A program made the position numbers and the translations under genes. From NCBI GenBank assembly GCA_038227745.1, contig JBBRPS010000689.1, forward strand, positions 1 to 5,529: a DNA stretch of 5,529 bases, read 5' to 3'. Origin of the DNA: DASPXY01 sp038227745. Lineage in GTDB: Bacteria > Planctomycetota > Planctomycetia > Gemmatales > Gemmataceae. This document shows positions 1-4,928 of this stretch, one piece after another (the stretch's first letter is position 1; every line of letters begins with the position of its first letter). The notes below the pieces were generated by a model. That model saw only the letters and a program-made list of their open reading frames with translations. It made no database searches and was not told the origin of the DNA.

Positions 1-1002
1 AAGGTCTTCGCCAAGCAGCTGATGCGCCACGCCGACGTGCCCACGGCCGAGTTCCGCGTCTGCGACCACCCCGACCCGGCCCGCCACTACGTCGAGTCGC
101 GCGAGTACCCCGTCGTCGTCAAGGCCGACGGGCTGACGGCCGGCAAGGGCGTGATCGTTTGCTCCAACACCGAGGAGGCGCTCGGCGCGATCGACCGCAT
201 CATGGTCCGCGAGGAGTTCGGCCGCGCCGCCGGCCGGCAGGTCATCATCGAGAAACGGCTGGAGGGCGAGGAACTGAGCATCCTGGCGCTGGTGGCGGGG
301 CGGGCCATCGTGCCCCTCGAGCCGACGCAGGACCACAAGGCGGCGTTCGACGGCGACACCGGCCCGAACACCGGCGGCATGGGCGCCTGCTGCCCGGCCC
401 CACTGGCCACGCCCGAACTGCTGCACACCATCGACGCCTCGGTCCTGGTGCCGACGGTCCATGCCATGAAGCGGTCGCGGCGGCCGTTCCGCGGCGTGCT
501 GTACGCCGGGCTGATGGTCACCAACCAGGGGCCGCGCGTGCTGGAGTTCAACTGCCGCTTCGGCGACCCCGAGGCGCAGCCGCTGCTGCTGCGCCTGCGG
601 ACCGACCTGCTCGACCTGCTGGAGGCGGTGGTGGACGACCGCCTGGGCGAGTTCACGGAAGGCAAGCTGGACTGGGACCCGCGGCCGGCGGTGTGCGTGG
701 TAATGGCGAGCGGCGGCTACCCTGGGAGCTACAGCAAGGGCAAGGAGATCACCGGCCTGGCCGAGGCCGCGAAGCTGCCCGACGTGAAGGTCTTCCACGC
801 CGGTACCAGGCTGGACCGCGGCGACGTGGTGACCGATGGCGGCCGCGTGCTGGGGGTGACGGCCCTGGGCGAGACGCTGGCGCAGGCGAAGGAGCGGGCG
901 TACGAGGCGGTGGGGCGCATCCACTTCCACGGGGCCTTCTACCGGCGCGACATCGCCGACAGGGCGCTGCGCCGGCCCGACGACCCCGCGCGGCCGCAGT
1001 GA
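1..1002 (+). CDS. purD: Phosphoribosylamine-glycine ligase (GAR synthetase), 5' end cut off
   Basis: PurD joins phosphoribosylamine and glycine, using ATP, to give glycinamide ribonucleotide in the cytoplasmic purine pathway. The reading frame is open from the first base, so the gene starts upstream; an ATG at 22 is internal. About 333 residues are visible against roughly 430 in the family, so about 100 N-terminal residues (the N domain) are missing. Visible residues show the ATP-grasp core: KADGLTAGKGVIV (41-53), the QDHK segment (110-113), GPNTGGMGA (121-129) and the PurD hallmark EFNCRFGDPEAQ (182-193), which supplies ATP/metal ligands. The C domain ends with the usual FYRRDIADRAL followed by a short RRPDDPARPQ tail. 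A small oddity is CC after GGMGA, where YS is common. The gene stops 10 bp before a converging gene. The family call is certain; only the start is unseen. Confidence 0.97.
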   Translation, partial: KVFAKQLMRHADVPTAEFRVCDHPDPARHYVESREYPVVVKADGLTAGKGVIVCSNTEEALGAIDRIMVREEFGRAAGRQVIIEKRLEGEELSILALVAGRAIVPLEPTQDHKAAFDGDTGPNTGGMGACCPAPLATPELLHTIDASVLVPTVHAMKRSRRPFRGVLYAGLMVTNQGPRVLEFNCRFGDPEAQPLLLRLRTDLLDLLEAVVDDRLGEFTEGKLDWDPRPAVCVVMASGGYPGSYSKGKEITGLAEAAKLPDVKVFHAGTRLDRGDVVTDGGRVLGVTALGETLAQAKERAYEAVGRIHFHGAFYRRDIADRALRRPDDPARPQ

Positions 1003-1012
1003 CCCGCCGGCG

Positions 1013-2530
1013 TCAGCGCGAGGCGGTTGCCGCTGTCCCCGTGCGGACGTAGAGCACCGCGTCGCGCGACTGGAACGCTCGCGCCCAGGCCGGCGACCGG
1101 GCCACGCGCTCCAGCAGTCCGGTCCGAGCGTGGTAGGCCGCATCGAGGACGAGGTAATCCACGGCATGAGCGTCGAGGACCGCCTCCCAGCCCGGCAGGC
1201 CGCACGTGACCGCGGTGTACTCCTCCCAGACTCGATCCGGGTAGATCTCGATGCGCCCGTCCATGAAGATCTTGTAGTCGGGGTTGCCCGACCACCCCAG
1301 GTACTCGCCCCACTCGAAGCGACTGAAGATGCGTCCGGGTCGCCCGCCGTCGCGGAGGTGGCGGTGGACCGCCTCCAGGTCGTCCTCCACGAGCGGCCCC
1401 TGCCGCGACACACGCAACAGTGGGTTGTACCGCTGCAGCCCCGGCAGGGCGAAGGCCACCGCCAGCACGATCAGCCCGAAGACCACCGCGGCCCCGACCG
1501 AGGGGCCTTCCGCCTCCGCCGGCCCGCCGGCCGGTCGTTTCGTCAGCGCCGCGAACAGGTCGGCGAGCATGGGCGCCAGGACGAGCAGCCACCACGCGAC
1601 CATCCGCACCGAGGTGAAGGCCAGCGGCAGGAAGCAGCCGATCAGACACACGTCGCGCGCCGACAGGGGGCAACCGTGGCGGCGGCGGGCGGCGACGAAC
1701 AGCCCGGCGAGGAGGAGCAGGGAAACGAAGAAGGCGACGCCGATCCACTGGTCGAGGGTCGGCGCGACCCACTCGTCGATCCGGCGCACCGCCGCCGTAT
1801 TCGAGGTCAGGCCCACGTACTCGTAGATGCCCCAGCCGTACGGGTTGAGGAGCGTTGCGGCGGCGCTCGCCCCGAGGCACACGGCCAGCGCGCGCACGCG
1901 GCCGTCGGTCCAGAGGGCGCCGCGGCGCTGCGCCTCCCAGGCGGCGGCCAGCAGGAAGCAGCCGATCAGCATCAGCCCGGCCGGGAACGCGCCGTGGAGG
2001 TTCGCCCACAAAGCGAGGATCGGCGGGCCGAGCCAGAGCAGGCCGGGGCGGCGCCCGGAGCGATCGAGGGCCGCATAGAGGGCGACGAAGAGCAACAGCG
2101 AGAAGGTCTGCGGCCGGATCGTCAGCACGTTCCACAGGCCGAAGAAGGTCAGCACGCCCACCGCGGTCGCCGCCCCCAGGCTGCCGCACCGGCGCCGGCA
2201 GAACCACGCGAGCAGGGCGAGGGCGGCGGCCAGCGTCAGGGCGTTGATGGCCCGGACCAGGTCCAGGCCGCCCTGCTCGAACAGCGCGTGATAGGCGACC
2301 TGGCTGAGCCAGTTGATGTCGCGAAAGGGCTGGCCGGAGACGGTGTAGGTGAAGCGGTCCTCGTCCACGAGGCGGCCCTCGGCGCAAATGGCGCGGCCGC
2401 GGGCGAGGTGGTGCCAGAAGTCGGCGAGGTAGTTGCGGTCGGTTGCCAGCGCCAGGAAGACCAGCGCGGGGACGAGCGCCACGCGCACCCAGACGTCCGT
2501 CGGAATCAGCCGCCGCGCGAGCGCCGTCAT
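1013..2530 (-). CDS. Polytopic membrane protein, GT-C glycosyltransferase-like, function unknown
   Basis: A 505-residue integral membrane protein with about ten hydrophobic spans (roughly residues 13-30, 94-111, 119-137, 142-155, 165-178, 182-199, 213-228, 262-281, 291-327 as two, 345-365) and a soluble C-terminal part from about 370. The first loop carries DFWHHLARGRAI (37-48), then DRFTYTVSGQPF (58-69) and DINWLSQ (71-77). This arrangement is seen in GT-C-like membrane proteins that may use lipid-linked sugars. The C-terminal part has FEWGEYLGW (405-413) and KIFMDGRIEIYP (420-431), matching a conserved WGxYLxW...DGR...Y module of bacterial homologues. The donor and acceptor are unknown, and transferase activity is inference. 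I chose the ATG at 2530 because GAGGGA lies 6 bases upstream; an in-frame TTG at 2578 would add 16 non-hydrophobic residues. The gene is divergent from the microprotein gene and convergent with purD. Confidence 0.85.
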   Translation of the reverse strand: MTALARRLIPTDVWVRVALVPALVFLALATDRNYLADFWHHLARGRAICAEGRLVDEDRFTYTVSGQPFRDINWLSQVAYHALFEQGGLDLVRAINALTLAAALALLAWFCRRRCGSLGAATAVGVLTFFGLWNVLTIRPQTFSLLLFVALYAALDRSGRRPGLLWLGPPILALWANLHGAFPAGLMLIGCFLLAAAWEAQRRGALWTDGRVRALAVCLGASAAATLLNPYGWGIYEYVGLTSNTAAVRRIDEWVAPTLDQWIGVAFFVSLLLLAGLFVAARRRHGCPLSARDVCLIGCFLPLAFTSVRMVAWWLLVLAPMLADLFAALTKRPAGGPAEAEGPSVGAAVVFGLIVLAVAFALPGLQRYNPLLRVSRQGPLVEDDLEAVHRHLRDGGRPGRIFSRFEWGEYLGWSGNPDYKIFMDGRIEIYPDRVWEEYTAVTCGLPGWEAVLDAHAVDYLVLDAAYHARTGLLERVARSPAWARAFQSRDAVLYVRTGTAATASR

Positions 2531-2702
2531 GCGCAGTCCCTCACTCTCGGCCGCGGGCGTCCCGGCCGGGTCGCTCAACTATAGGTCGTTTTCGGCGTCG
2601 AGGCGGAATCGGCCGTCCGCTCGGGAGAGGCCGGGCGTAGCGGAAGTGCGTGTGAGAGGGGTGGGGGACGGGCGGAAAACGATTTTTTCTCTCGCCAGGC
2701 GC
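2531..2702. other. Divergent intergenic segment, little else recognisable
   Basis: This is the left half of the divergent region between the membrane protein gene and the microprotein gene. Besides the TATAGT above it has a purine-rich stretch (2650-2680) and a T6 run at 2683-2688. GGCG (2671-2674), GAAAA (2675-2679), TTTTC (2685-2689) and CGCC (2693-2696) could fold into a hairpin with a 3-nt bulge. This is not a convincing terminator because no gene ends nearby. I see no protein-coding frame with a ribosome site here. Confidence 0.4.
2578..2583 (-). promoter_or_regulatory. Possible -10 box for the membrane protein gene
   Basis: Read leftward, positions 2583 to 2578 give TATAGT, five of six matches to the bacterial -10 consensus in an otherwise GC-rich stretch. 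It would start transcription near 2571, leaving a leader of about 40 nt before the ATG at 2530. It also overlaps the alternative TTG start at 2578, which argues against that start. I see no convincing -35 hexamer 16-18 bp upstream, so this is tentative. Confidence 0.3.
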
Positions 2703-2731
2703 TTGCAACACGGCCAGCGCCGGTGTAGAAC
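2703..2731 (+). promoter_or_regulatory. Putative sigma-70-type promoter of the microprotein gene
   Basis: TTGCAA (2703-2708) and TAGAAC (2726-2731) are separated by exactly 17 bp. Each hexamer matches the housekeeping consensus at four of six positions, including TTG and the TA..A. positions. Transcription would begin near 2738 and give a leader of about 115 nt before the ATG at 2853. The 17-bp spacing and the location upstream of a small gene support it; the hexamers alone are weak evidence. Confidence 0.45.
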
Positions 2732-2749
2732 CTCATCCAACCCCCCAAC

Positions 2750-2809
2750 ACAACAAGGATCGCGACCGAGTACCTTGATCCGGGCGGGGGTGAGAGGATG
2801 ACTTGTTGT
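2750..2809 (+). promoter_or_regulatory. Leader with two mutually exclusive stem-loops
   Basis: ACAACAAG at 2750-2757 is exactly complementary to CTTGTTGT at 2802-2809, an 8-bp stem enclosing 44 nt. The same left arm can instead pair through CAAGG (2754-2758) with CCTTG (2773-2777), a 5-bp stem with a 14-nt loop; GGATC (2757-2761) with GATCC (2777-2781) is a third choice. The pairings exclude one another. The distal CTTGTTGT arm lies inside a five-codon ORF. Stems are short and mixed in GC, so a regulatory role is inference. Confidence 0.3.
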
Positions 2810-2815
2810 AAGTGA
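2798..2815 (+). other. Five-codon upstream ORF with tandem Cys codons
   Basis: ATG ACT TGT TGT AAG TGA would encode M-T-C-C-K. GGTGAGAGG directly precedes the ATG and could serve as a close-spaced ribosome site. The ORF lies in the leader of the 41-residue gene, ending 37 nt before its ATG, and its two Cys codons overlap the CTTGTTGT stem arm. So short an ORF is easily formed by chance, and translation is unproven. Confidence 0.2.
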
Positions 2816-2852
2816 TCAACGTGCTTGGTCGCCAGAAAGGATCAGATGCGAT

Positions 2853-2978
2853 ATGGGGCCTTTTGCAGTGGGGCCTTTGGCTCCTGGTGAACCGCTGTTT
2901 TTCGTCGTGGGTGCCGTGGTCCTCATCGGCCTCGTCGGCCTGCTGCTCGTCATGCGCAACAAGCGCGACGAGGATTGA
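2853..2978 (+). CDS. 41-residue single-span membrane microprotein, unknown function
   Basis: This small frame encodes a clean bitopic membrane protein. Residues 1-14 form a Gly/Pro-rich lead, residues 15-33 a continuous hydrophobic span (LFFVVGAVVLIGLVGLLLV), and the tail MRNKRDED is charged. Arg and Lys right after the span predict an outside N terminus and a cytoplasmic C terminus. AAAGGA (2836-2841) lies 11 nt before the ATG; a nearer ATG at 2846 opens only a 14-codon frame. From codon 17 onward 23 of 25 third positions are G or C, as expected for a real gene here, while the first 16 codons are only half GC at that position. The lead contains an in-frame duplication (GPFA-V-GPLA) from a 10-bp direct repeat (2854-2863 and 2869-2878). 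A promoter-like pair lies upstream at 2703-2731. I do not recognise the family; it has no TatA or signal-peptide signature. It could be a membrane regulator or complex subunit, but that is speculation. Confidence 0.6.
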   Translation: MGPFAVGPLAPGEPLFFVVGAVVLIGLVGLLLVMRNKRDED

Positions 2979-3038
2979 CGCCCCGCGGACGCACCTCGCG
3001 CCACTCCGGTGACCCCGTCAGCCATCGCCTCTCCCCGC

Positions 3039-3062
3039 GGCGTGGGGCCGCGGCCCCACGCC
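3039..3062. repeat. 24-bp perfect palindrome
   Basis: Twelve bases from 3039 (GGCGTGGGGCCG) are followed immediately by their exact reverse complement, so the segment is a perfect GC-rich palindrome centred at 3050/3051. It lies 60 bp after the microprotein stop. In RNA it could form a stable hairpin of about 10 bp with a 4-nt loop. It may help end rightward transcription, but the following bases (AGCTTTACGCC) contain only a short T run, so an intrinsic terminator is not proven. Confidence 0.6.
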
Positions 3063-3090
3063 AGCTTTACGCCTTCTCCCGGAATCGGAA

Positions 3091-3117
3091 CAGCCGCGGT
3101 CCGTCGGACCGCGGCTG
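3091..3117. repeat. Perfect 12-bp-stem hairpin with 3-nt loop
   Basis: CAGCCGCGGTCC (3091-3102) and GGACCGCGGCTG (3106-3117) are exact reverse complements around the triplet GTC. The compact stem, tiny loop and intergenic position fit a dispersed palindromic (REP-like) element. No second copy of this exact element occurs in the window, so repeat-family membership rests on my recollection of similar planctomycete intergenic sequences. Confidence 0.6.
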
Positions 3118-3161
3118 AAGGTGCGCCTACCCCCCGGCAGGCTCGAGCGACGGGAGTGCTA

Positions 3162-3254
3162 TCGGCGCGAGGAGATCTGACACTAGCCCGAAGCGCCAGC
3201 GAGGGACGGTCCCTCGCTGGCGCTTCGGGCTTGTGTCAGATCTCCCTGCGCCGA
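3162..3254. repeat. 93-bp near-perfect inverted repeat, concentric hairpin
   Basis: The two 46-base arms (3162-3207 and 3209-3254) pair around base 3208 with 43 Watson-Crick pairs, one G-T pair (3169/3247) and two mismatches (T/T at 3184/3232 and A/C at 3170/3246). The mismatches divide it into layers: an inner 47-nt hairpin (3185-3231) whose arm begins AGCCCGAAGCGCCAGCG, a 13-bp middle layer with arm GGAGATCTGACAC (3171-3183), and an outer 8-bp layer. The stretch contains no gene with a ribosome site. It starts 22 nt past the stop of the leftward 84-residue gene and lies downstream of the rightward microprotein gene, so it could terminate both. Its layered form also fits a mobile palindromic repeat. 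Confidence 0.85.
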
Positions 3255-3257
3255 GTA

Positions 3258-3273
3258 TAGGAAGCCTTTCCTA
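3258..3273 (-). terminator. Small hairpin just after the leftward operon
   Basis: TAGGAA (3258-3263) and TTCCTA (3268-3273) form a perfect 6-bp stem with a 4-nt loop. It lies 3 bases beyond the TGA of the 84-residue gene and 3 bases before the large inverted repeat. With no U run it is not a classical terminator by itself; it may act with the larger hairpin to protect or end the leftward transcript. Confidence 0.3.
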
Positions 3274-3276
3274 CGT

Positions 3277-3531
3277 TCAAGGCGTTACCCCCGCGCGCGG
3301 TTCAGCGTTGTCGGGAGAGTCCGGGGTTTCCTCGAGGCTGGGCGGCCGTCCGCGGACGATGTCGCCGACGGCGCCCAGGGCCAGGAGGGCGAGGCCCACG
3401 GTGCTGATCACCAGCAGCCAGAACGCGGCGAGTGCCTCGTCCCCGGCGGACCTCACCCAGACCACGATCCCGAGGTACGCCAGGGCGGTCATGCAGACAA
3501 ACACGACCAACCGGAGGAACAGCTGCGCCAT
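3277..3531 (-). CDS. 84-residue protein with two membrane spans, unknown function
   Basis: The protein begins MAQLFLRLVVFVC and has two hydrophobic segments, about residues 4-26 and 34-55, joined by a short RSAGDE turn. They are followed by a hydrophilic tail (from about residue 57) rich in Pro, Glu, Asp and Arg. This predicts a helical hairpin in the inner membrane with both ends on the same side. The ATG at 3531 is chosen because AAAGGGACGGGCGG immediately precedes it; the frame stays open further upstream but only as an out-of-frame reading of the preceding gene. It starts 19 bp after the stop of the beta-propeller gene and is very probably co-transcribed with it. I recognise no family. 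A membrane partner or anchor for the exported propeller protein is possible but is only inferred from the neighbourhood. Confidence 0.75.
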   Translation of the reverse strand: MAQLFLRLVVFVCMTALAYLGIVVWVRSAGDEALAAFWLLVISTVGLALLALGAVGDIVRGRPPSLEETPDSPDNAEPRAGVTP

Positions 3532-3550
3532 CCGCCCGTCCCTTTCGGCG

Positions 3551-4819
3551 TCACCGCTTGCCGATGCAGTAGAGGTTCCGGTCGGTGCGGAGCAGCAGTT
3601 GGCCGTCGCTGACCGCGATCGAGGCGTTGGCGCGGCTATCGTCGTCGTCGAACACGTTCCGCGCCAGCAGCTCGAACTTCGGCCGCGCCGCCACCACGTA
3701 GGTGCCGTTCTTCTGAGAGACGAAGTAGAGCCGGCCCTCGGCGAGCACCGGCGAGGCATAGATGAGGCCCGAGGGGGGCTTGAGCCGCTCCTGGTAGACG
3801 AACTTCCCCGTCGCGGCGTCCTGGCAGTAGATCACGCCGGCGTTGTCGCTCGCCCAGTAGAGGTGGCCATCGTGGTAGACGGGCGAGGAGACGTTCGACC
3901 CCCGCTTGACGTGCCACAGGACGTGGGTCTTCGTCACGTCGCCACGGCCGCCCGCCTTGACCGCGAGCGACGTGCTGCCGCCGCCGATGGCGTACACCAC
4001 GCCATCGTGGGCGACCACGCTGGGGCAGACGTAGCGGTGGACGCCGTCCGCGCGCCACAGTTCCTTGCCGGTGTCGGGGTTCAGCCCCAGGATCCAGTTC
4101 TCGATGCTGACGACCAGCTCGACCTCCTTCGAGGGCGCCGTCACCAGCACGGGCGTGTTCCACGCGCTGCGGATGTTTTTGGCGCGCCAGACTTCCTTGC
4201 CCGTCATCTTGTCGAGGGCCAGGAGCGTGCCGCTCTCGACGCTGGCGTTGACGATCAGCAGATCCTTGTAGAGTACGGGCGAGGTGGCCGAACCCCAGCC
4301 GCTGGTCCCCTTGCCGACGAGGACGTGCCAGAGTTGCTTGCCGTCGAGGTCGAGGCAGAACACGCCCGACTTGCCGAAGAAGACATAGAGGCGCTCACCG
4401 TCCGAGGTGGGCGTGCTGGAGCTGTAGCCGTGGTACGACCCCTCGCCGCGGTACTGGTGTTCCGGCAGGACGGGGGCGAACTCCTTCGTCCAGAGGATCT
4501 TGCCGTTCTTGCGGTCCACGCAGAGGACGTGCCGCTTCAGCTCGTTCATGTTGCCGGGGTCGGAGGTGTCGAGGGCGTAGCCGGTGTAACAGGTCAGGAA
4601 GATGCGGTCCCCGATGGTCACCGGGCTGGACGTGCCCGGCCCGGGGAGAGGAGTCTTCCAGACGATGTTCTTCTGCGAGGACCATTCGAGCGGCAGGCCC
4701 TTCTCGGTGCTCGTGCCCAGGCCGCCCGGGCCGCGGAATTGCCGCCAATCCGCCCCCGCAAGGGCGCTGACGCCGAACACGGCGAGGAAAAGATACGGAA
4801 GTCGGCGACCGTGTCGCAT
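3551..4819 (-). CDS. Secreted PQQ-binding-like (BamB-type) beta-propeller protein
   Basis: A 422-residue exported protein. Residues 1-23 look like a Sec signal peptide: basic MRHGRR, hydrophobic LPYLFLAVFGVSAL, likely cleavage after AGA. The mature protein opens with DWRQFRGPGG (24-33) and LPLEWSSQKNIVWKTPLPG (42-60), typical of planctomycete PQQ-like proteins. Propeller strands recur in the form xDxxxGKxLW: DRKNGKILWTKEF (102-114), LDLDGKQLW (156-164), LDKMTGKEVWRA (202-213), LNPDTGKELWRA (246-257) and QDAATGKFVYQ (333-343), consistent with 7-8 blades. No cytochrome CXXCH motif or dehydrogenase catalytic domain is present, so it is probably a scaffold or binding protein rather than a quinoprotein enzyme. 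The ATG at 4819 is preferred: GGGGGG lies 6 nt upstream and the signal peptide begins there; an in-frame GTG at 4858 would put 13 residues before it. It leads a two-gene unit with the 84-residue protein. Confidence 0.93.
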   Translation of the reverse strand: MRHGRRLPYLFLAVFGVSALAGADWRQFRGPGGLGTSTEKGLPLEWSSQKNIVWKTPLPGPGTSSPVTIGDRIFLTCYTGYALDTSDPGNMNELKRHVLCVDRKNGKILWTKEFAPVLPEHQYRGEGSYHGYSSSTPTSDGERLYVFFGKSGVFCLDLDGKQLWHVLVGKGTSGWGSATSPVLYKDLLIVNASVESGTLLALDKMTGKEVWRAKNIRSAWNTPVLVTAPSKEVELVVSIENWILGLNPDTGKELWRADGVHRYVCPSVVAHDGVVYAIGGGSTSLAVKAGGRGDVTKTHVLWHVKRGSNVSSPVYHDGHLYWASDNAGVIYCQDAATGKFVYQERLKPPSGLIYASPVLAEGRLYFVSQKNGTYVVAARPKFELLARNVFDDDDSRANASIAVSDGQLLLRTDRNLYCIGKR

Positions 4820-4842
4820 GGTAAGCCCCCCGGTAGTAGGCT

Positions 4843-4852
4843 CTCGATCGAG
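4843..4852. promoter_or_regulatory. 10-bp perfect palindrome upstream of the propeller gene
   Basis: CTCGATCGAG is a perfect palindrome 23 bp before the ATG of the beta-propeller gene, between the DUF1501-proximal hairpin and the ribosome site. Its position would suit an operator, but 10-bp palindromes also occur by chance and no promoter hexamers could be fixed around it. Confidence 0.2.
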
Positions 4853-4865
4853 TCTCACACAGGAT

Positions 4866-4906
4866 CCGGCTTGTGGTGCAGGCGGGACGCCTGCACCACA
4901 AGCCGG
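4866..4906. repeat. Perfect 19-bp-stem hairpin, likely dispersed repeat and terminator
   Basis: The 19 bases at 4866-4884 (beginning CCGGCTTGTGGTGCAGGCG) are exactly complementary to 4888-4906, with GGA as the loop. The element starts 22 nt past the DUF1501 stop codon and lies 46 bp before the beta-propeller ATG. It may therefore end or attenuate the DUF1501 transcript, although no U run follows in the leftward direction. The core GTGGTGCAGGCG/CGCCTGCACCAC resembles an intergenic repeat I associate with planctomycete genomes; this is from memory and no second copy occurs in this window. Confidence 0.75.
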
Positions 4907-4928
4907 AGATCTTCAGCCGGACCACGAT

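Noticed and set aside
1004..1025. CCGCC/GGCGG hairpin at the purD end
   Set aside because: Only 5 bp with a 12- to 13-nt loop in very GC-rich DNA and no U run; this is expected by chance.
939..2387. 482-codon open frame on the minus strand overlapping the membrane protein gene
   Set aside because: It is the same strand read in another frame; the product is Arg/Pro/Gly-rich and lacks motifs, while the chosen frame has clear membrane spans and conserved segments.
1130..2584. 484-codon open frame on the plus strand
   Set aside because: It is antisense to the polytopic membrane protein, rich in Gln, Arg, Gly and Glu with no domain, as expected for the reverse of a GC-rich hydrophobic gene.
2671..2696. 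Terminator-like hairpin with T6 run
   Set aside because: The stem needs a 3-nt bulge, the T run is inside the stem rather than after it, and no gene ends there on either strand.
2758..2843. Four GATC sites within 86 bp
   Set aside because: GATC is also present elsewhere in the window and no origin-like AT-rich region or SeqA/DnaA pattern accompanies it.
2846..2890. 14-codon frame from the ATG at 2846, nearer the AAAGGA site
   Set aside because: It stops after 14 codons and has no membrane or other signature; the ATG at 2853 opens the frame with the hydrophobic span. A coupling role of the overlap is possible but unsupported.
3009..3260. 83-codon plus-strand frame through the hairpin cluster
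   Set aside because: The peptide is the translation of palindromic repeats (including the ARSASEG...LAGASG pattern) with no ribosome site; such frames are a known artefact of these repeats.
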